From: Macrosteles quadrilineatus
Lineage: Eukaryota; Arthropoda; Insecta; Hemiptera; Cicadellidae
NCBI RefSeq assembly: GCF_028750875.1
Contig: NW_026542599.1
Span: 20,138,484-20,202,483 of the forward strand
Reading direction: 5' to 3'
DNA length: 64,000 bases
Shown here: one piece after another, positions 46,574 to 59,028 of the stretch
How positions within the stretch are numbered: position 1 is the stretch's first letter
Layout of the letters: every line of letters starts with the position of its first letter
Notes under the pieces: model-generated
The model's database searches: none
What the model saw: only the letters and a program-made list of their open reading frames with translations
What the model was told of the DNA's origin: nothing
Translations under genes and position numbers: made by a program

Positions 46574-47095
46574 GCAGTATAATGTTTGAGATATTTTATA
46601 AGGTTCGAAAATTTTAACTACTTAGAAATTATTATTATTACTAGTTCTCAACCATTTTCTAGGCAAACATTTTCCTATCTCTAACCATCCAGAAGACAAT
46701 GGGTCTATGTATCGAATAAAAAAAACACCGTTTAAAATATGGTTTTTTCAAAGTAAAGTAGAGTGAGTATGTTAAAATATACAGGACTTATAAAAAATAA
46801 GGACTTGGTTTGTACATGATTCGATCACTATTTAAATCTTTGTTTGATAACATAACTGTTTTATTTAACATCGGCTTTAGGGTGGTTGGAAACTGTGTCT
46901 GGGTTTTCATCTTTTTAGTAACAGATTTAAAAGCAAAGTCTCTGATTAAAATGCTATCTAGTTAGTAACAGACCAAGTTATGTTACGTATAGAAACAAAG
47001 CTTTCAAAACACTGCTCAACGGGCTTAAAAATTCTAGCAGAAGATTGTAAACTAAACTATTATGTTTGTAAATGTAACATAAAAATATTATTATC

Positions 47096-48222
47096 TATAT
47101 ATTAATTTGAAACTGTTTTTCTTTGTCATAGCTAAATTGAGAGAACGGCTGGGCGTAGAAACTCGGTAGAGGTATCTAAAGAAAGGTCTTGGTCGGTAGA
47201 TGAGCCATCAAAAGAGAAACGTGGTAAATTCCCTTGGGGCTCTGTCCCAGTGGCCTTTAAATTCCCATCCCATGTTATTCTTATGGAGGAAAAACTGGGT
47301 TTTTGTCCCAGCTAATTTGAGAGAACTGCTGGGCGTAGAAACTTGGTAGGGGTCTCTAAAGAAAGGTCTTCGTCTATAGATGAGCCATCAAAAGAGGAAC
47401 GAGGTAAATTCCCTTGGGGCTCTGCCCCAGAAGCCTTTAAAGTTTCCTCTCCAGATTTGTTTAAATTACGACCATATTCATAATTCTACACTACTTTTTA
47501 ATGAAACAGCTGTTAATATTTAAATTGTGATTTATTGATTTTTTTCAAAATGAAGTACAGTATTTGCAATGGGTTTTTCTGATTTTAAAATCGATTTTAT
47601 TCTGCATCGTGTCATGTTGTGAAATATAATGTTCTATTACCAAATCAGTCGAAAATCCTAATATCATAGTAACTCTTAAAATTATTTCTTATGGAGTTAA
47701 CTTATATCTATTGTATGGGTTGGTTTCTGCTTTTTTTTACCACTTCATGGAGATTGTATGTAGGTGATATTCTTTGGCGTATTGCATCTGTAGACGAAAC
47801 TTGGGTTGGTGAAATTATTACAATGGAAAAAAGCGAGAAATCCTGGACGATTTGATATAGGCTAAAAATAAAACTGAATTAACAATATGCTACATTTCTT
47901 GAGCAATCATTGAAATAACTGATTTGCAAACAATGGAAACATAGAAAAAGTCATAGAACACAACCAAGTAGAAGAAAAGAAATAATGTGTTTTTTAATTT
48001 ATAATCGTTATTATATACAACCTAATGCGGCTATGAGAGGGAAAAATTTGTAGAAACACTAAAGAACAAGATCAGCTTTTTGAGAAAAGATAAGATACCT
48101 ACCTATTTACAAAAGATTTTGATTATATATAACTGTTGTGTAGATCGTGAGTATTTCCATAATCTTCGTGAGTCGCCTGTAATGCTTCGCAATTGCTCGA
48201 ATTCGAGCAACAGGTACACTAG
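47096..48222 (+). mobile_element. Non-autonomous Helitron (family H2), unit C only
   Basis: It begins TCTATATATTAATTTG after A47095 and ends GTACACTAG before T48223, preceded by the hairpin TTGCTCGAATTCGAGCAA. Unit A shows the empty site TTTA|TCTTCAATTG at 9024/9025, so both ends are exact. An internal direct repeat of about 180 bp starts at 47118 and 47298 (AGAGAAC(G/T)GCTGGGCGTAG). No Rep/helicase frame. Confidence 0.92.
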
Positions 48223-48570
48223 TCTTCAATTGAATACAAAATAGGATTACGAAATTCACATCGATGTATACTGTACTTCTCTTCAGAGTGCATTGATCTT
48301 TAATTTAGACTGATAAGTTTTGAATAGTGAAACTATTGATGAATAGTTATGATCATTGTCAGTCCATCGTATTATGTTGAGAAATCTACTATTAAAAACT
48401 GATATTGCAAGTGAAAATCCAAACACAGTGTGGCTAACCAACATAATAAAACTGATGTATTAGTCAGATATGAGTGGTCAATGTCCGTCTGTCCTTGCTT
48501 ATCTAGTGATGACATCTCTATATCCTACAGCATACATAGTGGCCATCAATATCGTTAAATGATATATCTG

Positions 48571-48790
48571 TCTGGGTAGCCGATTGGTTATAGTGCTCAC
48601 CATCAAATCTGAAGGTCGTCGGTTCGAATCCAAGCGAGTTCGTTTCCAGACCTTGTCATTTGGCTATGAATTTAATGAAGTTATCTAGCAAAAAGGTCAA
48701 CGTTAGATAGATAACAAGACCAGGGTTTGGATCCTTTTGAAACGTAAAAAAATCCAATGGGCTTAAACACACGAAATAAATAAATGATTT
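48571..48790 (+). mobile_element. tRNA-derived SINE, different head type
   Basis: The head has a good box A (TAGCCGATTGG) and a perfect box B (GGTTCGAATCC). A non-tRNA body follows, ending in an A/T-rich tail with AAATAAATAAATG. The anticodon arm does not fold well, which argues against a functional tRNA gene. It lies close to the position where unit A carries a different SINE. Confidence 0.7.
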
Positions 48791-49037
48791 TTTCCAAAAT
48801 TTGAGGTATAATAGCTTTTGAATCACGTAGTTTCCCAAGCAGAAATAAACACTTCATTTTTTACAGTGTAAAAGTCGAAAGGCAAGATTTTCCCCGAGAG
48901 GATTACGCTTGACTATTACCTTAGATTAAAGATCTATTCTATACTACTACCAAGTAATGTGAGATTTATGTTTTACAGAAAATCATGACCCAAAACTCTT
49001 TTAAAGTGTGTGCTACCTTCATCTCACTATAATTAGA

Positions 49038-49717
49038 GATTTTACTAGCGAAGTTCCCAAATAGGGATTAAGCTATGACCATGGGTATCATGGTAAGACC
49101 TGACCCGGACTAATTTACTTCTGTGTTTTGATATCATCAGAATGTTTGTGTCTCCATTAGCACAACAACTCGTTAAAAATTATCCATAAAATTTGATACA
49201 AACATGCACACCTTTATTTGTTCAAACGGGTTCGTGCAGCAGCAAGATCGGACTAATGGAATGGGGTTCTATTCTATTTTCTTCAACTTTTAGCCCTCAA
49301 AACATATATTTTCACAATTTGAGATTTTAAAATCACCAAAGCCCCCTAAACATACAATTTAGTATCTTTAAGTGTTTTGTATGGTTAAAGGTTATGAAGA
49401 AAATTCCAACCATTTTAAATATTAAAAAATTGGCCATGTTATTCTTGCGGAGTGTAAAAAAGTGTTGCAGTTCGTCTGTTTATGGATGTATTTTGATCAA
49501 ATTTGGCAAATTGGTTTATTATACTAATCTATTACATTTCATTGAAAAGAAAAACGCAACTTATTACCTTCGCTGTGACGGAAAATCGTGCTCTTTATTG
49601 TATTGTTATTTAAATAGGGTATAAATCTGAAGGTTAAATGAAATATTTAAGTGTAAAACAAATAAATATGGAAATTCGCTTAGCCTGCAGGTTTGCAGTG
49701 GCCACGGCAGGGGTAAT
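49038..49717 (+). mobile_element. Family A repeat, nearly full length without microsatellite
   Basis: The 5' end is TTTACTAGCGAAGTTCCC and the 3' end GGAAATTCGCTTAGCCTGCA followed by GGTTTGC and a GC-rich end. The central TA tract is missing, so this copy shows the element with little expansion. An open frame at 49394-49624 lies in the AT-rich part and is not conserved in other copies. Confidence 0.7.
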
Positions 49718-49773
49718 TTTAGACGTTTAAGTTAGTTTGGATCCATTCCTCTTTTAATCAGTTGATCATTATG

Positions 49774-49947
49774 TAGACCAATTGCCTCTACAGGACGTAT
49801 GTTATGTTGTATTTGCTGGTCACATGACGTCAACGATATCAAGTTTACTGTCTCGTTATCCATCTCTTCACTGATATTGGCTGATGAATTTATCATGGAG
49901 TATTGGATATCAGTCACCACTTGATCAATCAATTAATTCTCACTTGG
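49774..49947. other. Conserved block E4, unit C copy
   Basis: The minus strand is open for 66 codons (49932-49732) across this block, but frame is lost in the copies at 10558 and 62192. It contains GACGTCAACGATATC, with a CRE-like core. Confidence 0.45.
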
Positions 49948-51570
49948 ATAAATATGTTTCGGCCTACTTCAAGGTTATTTCGATTATTTTTTTAAATAGA
50001 CTGCATTTTTATAATTTTAACTTAAACAATTGTACAGTTCAACTATCAAATTATTGATTTTGTTACGTTATTTGGGTTCTGTTTGTGAACACGTTTTTTT
50101 TCACTCTACGCCTAATATTTTCCATTTACATACACTGTGTCTTTGATACAAAACAAAGGGTTAGCTTTTCGCTGTGATCTTTCATAAATTCCACATTAAG
50201 TTCAGATCAAATTTCAGTATTGTATTTTATGTAAAATATAGTTTTTAGATTTGTTATTATTAATCACAACGTCAACTCTGTTACATATGATCGATGTAAT
50301 TGCATAACTCGTATCATTCATCATGTCATGCATATGTCTGCGTTAATCATACTCTGGGGCTTTGAGTTTATAGTTAGGATTTACAATATCAAAACTTACT
50401 ACAATCACATTAAATTTGTTTTGATTGAAATTTGAGTTTGTGTTTGTTTACTTTAAAAAATGTAATCTTAACATTTAAGTTCATATTTTAAAATTGTTTT
50501 TTTTATATATATTATTTCATTAATATTTAAAAAAAGAACATGATTTTTTTAGTTTTGAATGACATAAAGGAAATATAAACTATCCTATGTGCTTGAATAA
50601 ATAGGGTATAAAATTAAACAAAGGAGGTAAATACATCAGATTTTTAAATTTGATTCTTATTGTTGAAAGACACGTTTTTTTTAATTTTTCTATAAATAAA
50701 TTTTGTGTTCGTATGACAACAAAAAACTTCAATTTCTTATTTGAGTTGTTCAGTCGTAAATGACTTTGACTGTATGAGTTACTGAACTTATAGTTAAGTA
50801 CACCTGAATTCAAGGACTTGAGAATCTTGGCGCAATATTTTGTTAAAGTCTTTTGGCATGATAAGTAAGTTATTTTATCATGAGCAGCTTTTATTCCTTA
50901 CAATTGGAATTCTCTAATAAATCTCTTATGCAAAAATATTGTTTTCTATTTAATCAAAACTCTCTAAACAATAAATGAATCCATGTACTGTATAACTCAT
51001 TAAGTTTAATTTTTTGTAAGTGCTACACTTAATTTTTATACCTCACACTAAATAATGCGGAATGTGATATTTCTCATGTTTAAAACACTATAGTGCTAAT
51101 CATTTTATTAAAATACTCACAAAATCGGATTTATATTTTTAGCAAAAATGTCAGTTAAATAAAAACAATTATTAACAGGTTGGAACATTGAACATCAAAA
51201 GAAGAGATACAAAAAATGATGGGTCTCAAACACTGTCCGATTCACGTTTATGTTTCAAGAGCAAAACAGTCAAAATTGAATTCTACAAACACCACAACAA
51301 CCCCAATATTATTACTGTGTTACAGTTACGGGAAAACACATTCGTTTTATAAACTGTTTTGATATTGCTAACCTTATTTACCATTTCAAATAGATAATCG
51401 AACTCTTTACACATGAATTCATTCATCTGTAAAACAATTATACAAAATTTAATTAATTAACTGAAATTAACTTCTGTGACTGTATACGATTAGTCCAGAG
51501 CACAACATGCAATTTAAGTATTGAATATGCAATTTGAATAAACTGCATAGGCTGTAATTGTGATAAATAT

Positions 51571-51572
51571 AT

Positions 51573-51603
<31 letters not shown>
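51571..51603. repeat. (TA)n microsatellite
   Basis: A TA tract expanded relative to the matching site in unit A (near 12375), which has only a few TA units. Confidence 0.9.
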
Positions 51604-51605
<2 letters not shown>

Positions 51606-53245
51606 CTGAAAACCACACTCTTATATAACAAATTTGCATGAACACTAACTGTTTTACAAAATACAGTTCTACAGATTACGATGTTAAGTCAATATCAAAT
51701 TTAAAAACTATATTACACTTAATAATTGTTTTGTATGAAACTAATCTTATCATATGTGTATATGTTGTAATTTATTCAGGAGCATCGTGATTTCTATAGT
51801 AAGGTTTGGTGTTTAAGAAACATTTTGGTTGTTTATAACAACGTTCATTGTATTTAGGAACTTTTTAAATTCAACTAACTGATTCCTCTGTACTTCAAAA
51901 TACGAAACATGTGTTCAACTATAACTTGTACAACTAGCTTTCAAATCCTGAAAGATTGTAAGTTTTTCCTTTTAACAAAGGAAAAACTAAAATCGGTGTG
52001 TGTATTATTCAAGGGTTGTTTTTCTTATATTTCTTATTAGTCTTCTTCAATTTAGATTAACCAACTGTTCATACTAACTTACTACTATTCATGTCACCTT
52101 TATAATATCTTAAATACTTTTAATTGAAATGGTGACCATACGAAGGTAGGTATTTTCCTGGGTTTCTCAATCTATTCAATGTTAGGACGTTAGGGAAGAA
52201 ACATAGAAAGCCACTCCACATGATAGCTTCATGGTCAACCTACATTTGTGGGCTTTGCTCAGAACCTTGGGTTCATATGCAGTAGATTACTATTGACTTT
52301 ATACTATGGTCTATGTTTGGACGAAGATATGCATTTAATAATATTACATCTGTGGTTGGTATGGAATCACATTTACTGGGTTCGAAAATTCTGTAAGCTA
52401 AATATTATTACCCAATAACAGCATAGAGGTATATCCAAAGCCATTTTAATTAAATGTAAATTCATTGAAATTCAATAAAATTCCAAACATTTAGTTTTTA
52501 CTGTAAAATGATTATTTTTTGTTTACTCATACAATAACTAAACAATATCTATAGCCTTAAAACCAGCTAATTAACTACAATTAGCTAATAAATAATTAAC
52601 TATACACAAATGTACGTTACAATATAAATTCTTTACGCGTTTGAATGCTATTTATATAAAGCTTTAGTTCATTATACGAGTATTTGACTCAGACAACGAA
52701 TGAAATGTAATTGGCATCATTACAAATAAACACATTTCCTTATTTTTGACATAATGACCATGAACATTCTTTAGCAAAACATGGTTTTAAAATCATTCTG
52801 AAAAATTAAAAAAATTAAAATAAAAATTAAAATTTCCTGTGTGTTTTGGTTTATTATTGATTACTTTAAGTACATTACAACAAAAGTACACATTTAAGAA
52901 TGAGGAGAATAATATATAATAATTTAAATACTACAAAAACCAATCTTATAAAGAAGAAATACTCGTACATTTTTTTATAATGTAATTGATATTTTTTAAA
53001 TAACAAGCTAATTTATTCACTTGGCTTATCAAAATATTCCCTCGATCGTTTGCCATGTTTTGTACTATATGCATACCTATTTCAGTATATATTTTGTGTG
53101 TTTTAGTTACAAATTCAGCTTGTTGTTGAATTGCAATAACTATTTTAATTTTCTTGAACTCATTAGTTGTCATGAATTTAATTAAATAAAAATATTTTAA
53201 TGTATATTTTGCATTAAAACCAACATATGGTTCCAATATCACAAT

Positions 53246-53257
53246 TTTTATATGTTT
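53246..53257 (+). other. Empty site of the 14829 foldback insertion
   Basis: A single TTTTATATGTTT where unit A has two copies around the insertion. Confidence 0.8.
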
Positions 53258-54257
53258 TTCAATATTTTTAATTTCATTTGCATAGTGAAATATTTAAGTT
53301 TTGCGTGTTTTCAAGTTTACGAAAGTTTTTTTTTACTTTTCTTTAAATTTTTCGAATTTTAAATTAGATTACCTTCTTTACAGATTGTTTAAATAAAATT
53401 AATAATAGATTTTATAAAAATCATATTAAAAATTTGATTACTTTCTTTACAGCGTTATTAAATAAAATTAGAGAAACCTGCAAAATTTAAGTACTATTCT
53501 TATAACGCAATTACATGTCATTTTTTGAAATTGTTATATAAAATTCCCCTTTATTATTCCTATTTCATAGTAGCACTATATTTTAATAAGCAGGAAAGGG
53601 CCATGCTTACCTACAACGAGTGCTCTTCTGAATTTAATCACTTAATGCATTACTAGTAAAGTGGTCTTCAACATCGAGCATTCACATTAAATGTGAACCT
53701 TTTTTACCTTCTAGCGTTCTATTGAGCTTAACATGACATACAAATTATCCTACATAAAATACGTTTTTAAGATTGATGCATTTACTGTACTTTCTTAGTT
53801 GGTTACGCAACGGACTAAACTGCAAAAATGTAATGTTTATATTTTAAATTTGCTTCAAAAAATCTACCCCTATGTTAATCACTCGTTAGATACATCAAAT
53901 AGATGCATCAAAAGAAGGAACAGTATTAGCGCACAGTATTCTAAACATATGCTGTTTACTTGTTTTAAGATTGTATGTTATTTACACTCTTGGATATGGT
54001 TAAGTACTTTCTGTATCTATTAAACTTTCATTTCCAAATTTATTGAAGTAATAGAATAATAATTATGTGTTCAACCTTTTCAACTATTAATAGTTGTAAT
54101 GTTAAATGTAAGGTTTTACATTAGGTTTTTTTACGAAGTTATAAGGGTGATGGAGTAAGCACTTGATAATATTTTGAACGCATCTAGCTTGACTCAATTG
54201 TTTCTTGTGACGTATTTATAAACTACATTTTATATTCTGACTCTATATAAATTAAAA

Positions 54258-54345
54258 TTAAGTCAATAAGTGAATAAGTCATTTATTTGCCAAATTAACA
54301 AATACAATTGTATTAAGTATGTCAATACAATTCAATACAATTAGA
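54258..54345 (-). mobile_element. Very short LINE 3'-tail insertion
   Basis: Extra sequence relative to unit A. Its reverse complement contains GGCAAATAAATGACTTATTC, matching the 3' tail of the LINE at 30430-34625. It probably represents an extremely 5'-truncated integration. Confidence 0.55.
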
Positions 54346-54446
54346 ATTTTGTCTGGTTTTAAAAATTTTGTTTTAATACTGTGTTTCAGTCTCTATAGAT
54401 AATTTTTTTATTTTTTTCAACTTACTAATTTGTGTTTTTATTTCAG

Positions 54447-54473
54447 GTAAGCGTCACTAAACTCCTTAGTGAG
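54447..54473 (+). other. Recursive splice site or 27-nt microexon candidate, unit C
   Basis: CTAAT (branch-like), a pyrimidine-rich tract and CAG at 54444-54446 are joined to GTAAGC, with a second donor GAG|GTAAGA starting at 54474. It encodes the same nine residues as unit A if translated, differing by ACC to ACT. Confidence 0.5.
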
Positions 54474-54689
54474 GTAAGATCACAGTATTGGTTTCTTCTA
54501 ACGATAAACTGTAGACTTTAATTCACTTATTTAGAAGGAAAAATTGCCATCTGTAATACTACAATGCAGCAAAAGAAAACAAAACACAGCTGTGGCTTAC
54601 TCATTTTACTAATTCTTGTATTACAAAACAAAGTCTTTTTAGCTGATTGAAGTTAGTTAAACCAATATGGAATATGATATCCGACATTT

Positions 54690-54780
54690 TGGCTGCTAAA
54701 AAAGCTGACATTCTGTTGATTGCAGATGTATTTTCCCGTCGAAACTTGGCTCAGATTCAACATTTCCTTTAGAACAAGTC
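54690..54780 (+). other. Conserved block E6, unit C
   Basis: GCTGACATTCTGTTGATTGC followed by AG|ATGTATTTTCCC. The plus-strand frame remains open as in unit A to a stop near 54834. Confidence 0.35.
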
Positions 54781-55349
54781 TTCTATCAATCAAAGAGTGT
54801 AATTTTCTAGTAAAAATAAACCACACCTCTGTTTAACAGCTAGCTAGCTTATGAGGACCTTTAAGAGAGTTTAGTTCATCATTATTTTAATAATATTAGA
54901 GCTTATTCATATATTTGCCCCATCGACAATTTTATCTATTATTTGTGTAAAATGTTATTATTCTATGTTTCCAAATCTCATCCGATATCGTAATGGTTGC
55001 CCGTGACAGTCAATTATGGTTGTAAATACAAGCAAACCGAAAAACCTATTACAAACATAACAACGCGAGATTAAATAATTGGATTTTGACAAACAAAATA
55101 AAATAACGACTACAAAACCAAATAACACTTCAAACCAATATCAATGTTTATCAAATATGAGATTACTTTTGTAAAAGGCTTGTTGGATTTGATTCCAAAG
55201 GCCAGTCAGTATTTACAACAATTTTATTTATTCTTTATTCAATTTTTACAACATTAGATATAATTGTTAAAATTACGTACGAAAAATTTTGTTTGTAGAA
55301 TTATCACAGACGATTCAGCAAAATTAGGCAAAAACTAGTTTAGAAAACG

Positions 55350-55397
55350 TTTAGGGATCTGGACCCTGTTCCCGTCCGCAGGCAAGAAAGTCCCTAA
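55350..55397. other. GC-rich conserved block E5, unit C
   Basis: Identical to 18436-18483 over 48 bp, while the flanks have changed. Confidence 0.45.
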
Positions 55398-55805
55398 TTC
55401 ATGATTAGTAAAAAAGCCCTTCTAAATCTGGAAAATTTCATAAAATACAATAAACCCACCATCACAAAAAATTAACCTTAAAAAAATATGAAAACGCATA
55501 TAAATATTTTAAAGATTATTTTTAGTCAAGAAAAACATTACATTCTATCTGGGACCTTTAAGAACTTCGATATTTTCTGAACTCATACGTCAGAGAAAAG
55601 GATAACTTGAACGAACCTTTGTTACCTTTGTTGTAATATTATTGAACAATAAAATACAAATGTATATATGTTGGTAATGTGTCCCAAATCGTCTTTCGAG
55701 AAACTGACTACATAAAATGGATGTAGCACGTAGGCTCCAGCTCAAATGGATTTCTATGCAATCGGTTTCATAGATATTCACGTATAAAGATTCATCTATT
55801 AATGA

Positions 55806-57970
55806 TTTATTCCACATACACTTATTCTACTACTATGTTGAAAATGAGGCATGCGAAACAAGGTTTTTGCATAAGTTCAATATCTGCTTATTTACAATAG
55901 TAATTGCATCTATAAATCTTATGTGACCTATTCTGTTAGACTGTATAATGTGACAAACCCTCATATTCCTCACAATAAGTTGTTATTAAAATGTATTTTG
56001 TGTTGTGTCATAACAGTTTTTAAAACATATAAATGTATTAGAAAAGAGTCTTGTTTAAGAAAGAGCATACGATATGCTCTAACTAATGTTTGAGCGAGAT
56101 TCATACTTTCTGTTAAAAGTTAGACTACATAATTTTTTTAAGATCTCTAAAAATCAGAAAACTAAATACAGAATTAATTACAAACAACGCTCATATTGTA
56201 TTAATTGTTGCTATGATTGCTAATTGCTAAACAAATCAGATTCTAAATACCAGTAATTTATTCTTTTACATATTAGTTGAAAATAATGTATTCACTACAG
56301 GAGCTAGTGATTTAACTACTTATTAGGTTTTAAACCCAAAACTGGTAATTTAGTGATAAAATTAAATTTTAAGACAATATTATCTATCCTATTTTGGTTT
56401 TACATTATAAATATGTAATTATTAATTAAAGTGATTGTCTCCATGAATTGTAGTTTAATAAAGTGGATACCGTGCTAAATAAACCAGCTACATTATGTTT
56501 AAAATTCCTAACTAAGGCCGCAATGTGAAAATCCTCGACTCTAAACACTGTTGGTGTTTCTTTTCCCAAGCTTAATCCCAGCTTGCACAGATCACATTTG
56601 TTCCTTTATAATCTCACTCTAGACAATAATAGTTGAGCCTGTGAGTCTTTGTGAAGATATAAAGATGTATTTAATTTAAATTTCAAATCTGTAATTATAT
56701 CACGTTTTTGTGTTTATTTGTGAATGTTACTTTTCTATCATCTTTGTCAGTTTTTTATAATCTTTGACAATTTACACATCTTCAATATTATAAATGTTTT
56801 TTTTTATTCCCGCTTAATCGGGCCGTATCAAACAAACTTGGCTTAAATATATATTATTTTATCGTTTAAATGTTTTAACTGAGTTGAAAATACACATACT
56901 TTCAATTGTAAGACATTGTTTTTACTAAATTAATGTTATTCCATTTTTGTTTACATTGGCAATCCTGACTTGATTCAACGCTATAAAATATATGGATGTA
57001 AATATTTGTTTTATTTTGTCGATATAAAAAATATGATTTACTTGTGTATTGTCTTACTGTTGTATTATATTTTACTTAAGGTTTTAAAATATGGTTAAAA
57101 TCATTACCCTTTCGGTCCAAAGACTCTACAAAATCTCAAAACCAGGTGCTTTAGAAGTTTAGGTGGTCTTAATCCTGACCTTGGGTTGCATTTGTTAAAT
57201 ATGTTAATACCACTTTAATTTAAGTTTCAGTATAGTGTGATTAACTGAAATTACAATATTACTCAGTTAATAGGTTGTTTTTAATACTTTAAAAACGGAA
57301 ATTATAGTTTTTGTGATATTTTGTGTTTCAATACTGTACATGTAAAAATTACTTTTGTCTGTGAAACTCAAAAAACGATTTTAGATTCGATTTATTGGTC
57401 AAGTCCATGTCCTAACAATCAATAACTTGTACTACAATATTCTTAACAATAACTTGTATTTTTCATCAATCTAGTCTACGCCAGAACCTTTAACTTAACA
57501 ATATCTTTTGCTCTGTTACTTTAATTGTATTTTAAATGTAAATATGCTCTATGTTCACTTAAACAAAGGAATCTAGTATCCCCTATCAAATTACTGCACT
57601 ATCTTCTATACAGTATTTGTTAAACAAGTATTTTTCTACGTTACAGGAAAAATATTTCCTCCATTTAAAAGCGTCGAAAACGTTTTCTTATGTATTTCGA
57701 GAAAAGTGAACCATAACTAAACTGTTTGTAAAAGTATTGGAAAGTTGTTTACACTTTGATTTGGATACAATCTCAGCCCAATGATGGACTAGCCTTGCTA
57801 TGATTGGACCTTTTGTTGGACTGAGTCAGCAAACAAACTTGACTTGAAATTGTATTTATTGAGTTATATTGATATTTCCTAGAATTTTTCGTGTAGAAGA
57901 ATACTTTAAATATAGTTTTAAAATAAATATTATAAACACTTGAGTGTTTTCGATATGCAGAATTATAATA
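55806..57970. other. Unassigned AT-rich sequence
   Basis: No gene or repeat could be recognised. Confidence 0.4.
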
Positions 57971-59028
57971 CAGGGTGATTTGTACTCAGTGTGACAAAAT
58001 TTTTTTGGTGTAAGTACAAAGTAAATGAAGTGTGGTGATGCATATCAAATGTTCCAAGTCTAAAAATTAGCTTCCCAAAAAATTATTTTATGTTTTTCAA
58101 AAATAACCATGTTTTTAAACTTAATACAGCGATTTATCAATTACCTGTATATGGATTTGAGTAGATAATGTCATTTTCGTGTTCTACATTAAATTTTGAA
58201 CAAGAATAATAGAAAATGACGCAGGATCAGTTGTAAAAACTCCATTGTAAATAGATTCAAAGATAAAAATTAAGATGTTCGATAAACATTTGAAAAACAA
58301 TGGTCTATTGCATTTTTCACACCCTGTATACAACAAAGTGTCGGAATATGTTAAAAACTGCGCCATTTTATAAGCTTTCCAACGATATGCTACACTATTG
58401 AGGTTTATGTCTGCTTATGTACGCTTTAATGGTTTGAAGACTACAAAGCATGGTGTCTTTAACATTTAAAACATAGAAAGCCGGCATGTATTAAGCAAAA
58501 GTTGTATTTTTGATTCAGCTTGAACAGTAAAAACAGTAAAAAAGTTCCCTGTTTTCTGGTATTCAAACCACTAAAACAAACAAAAAAATATCTAAACCTC
58601 AATAGTGTAGCATATGGTTGGAAAGCTTATAAAATGGCGCAGTTTTTAACATATCCCGACACTTTCTTGTATACAGGGTGTGAAAAATGCAATGGACCAT
58701 TGTTTTTAAAATTTTTATCAAACATCTTAATTTTTATCTTTGAATCGATTTACAATGAAGTTTTTACAACTGATCCTCCGTCATTTTCCATTATTCTTGT
58801 TCAAAATTTAATGTAGAACACGAAAATGACATTATCTACTCAAATCCATATACAGGTAATTGAGAAATCGCTGTATTAAGTTTAAAAGCATGGTTATTTT
58901 TGAAAAACATAAAATAATTATTTGGGACGCTAATTTTGAGACTTGGAACATTTGATTTGCATCATCACACTTCATTTACTTTGTACTTACATCAAAAAAT
59001 TTTGCCACACTGAGTACAAATCACCCTG
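57971..59028. mobile_element. 1.06-kb palindromic CAGGGTG element
   Basis: The ends are CAGGGTGATTTGTACTCAGT and its near reverse complement, flanked by TA on both sides. Arms of about 465 bp (57971-58437 and 58556-59028) leave a loop of about 120 bp. The two similar open frames at 58184-58366 (minus) and 58520-58816 (plus) are the same arm sequence read in each arm. A second CAGGGTGTG motif lies inside each arm (58317, 58676), so one element may have inserted into another before the palindrome formed. Confidence 0.85.

Larger units (their letters stand above)
43671..55805 (+). repeat. Segmental duplication unit C
   Basis: Collinear partner of 6424-18885. Private insertions are a CAGGGTG element (44318-45133), an H2 Helitron (47096-48222), a SINE (from 48571), a family A copy (49038-49717) and a very short LINE tail (about 54258-54345). 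It carries copies of E1, E2, E4, the splice block, E6 and E5 in the same order. Confidence 0.85.

Noticed and set aside
9425..48645. tRNA-like sequences as functional tRNA genes (9425, 24600, 28330, 43230, 48575)
   Set aside because: Box A and box B are present, but acceptor and anticodon stems do not fold well, non-tRNA bodies follow, and one copy has a clear target duplication. They are SINEs.
49732..49932. A 66-codon minus-strand frame over block E4
   Set aside because: Copies at 10558 and 62192 carry 2-bp indels inside the frame.
58184..58816. Two similar proteins of 60 and 98 codons
   Set aside because: They are the two arms of one palindromic transposon read on opposite strands.
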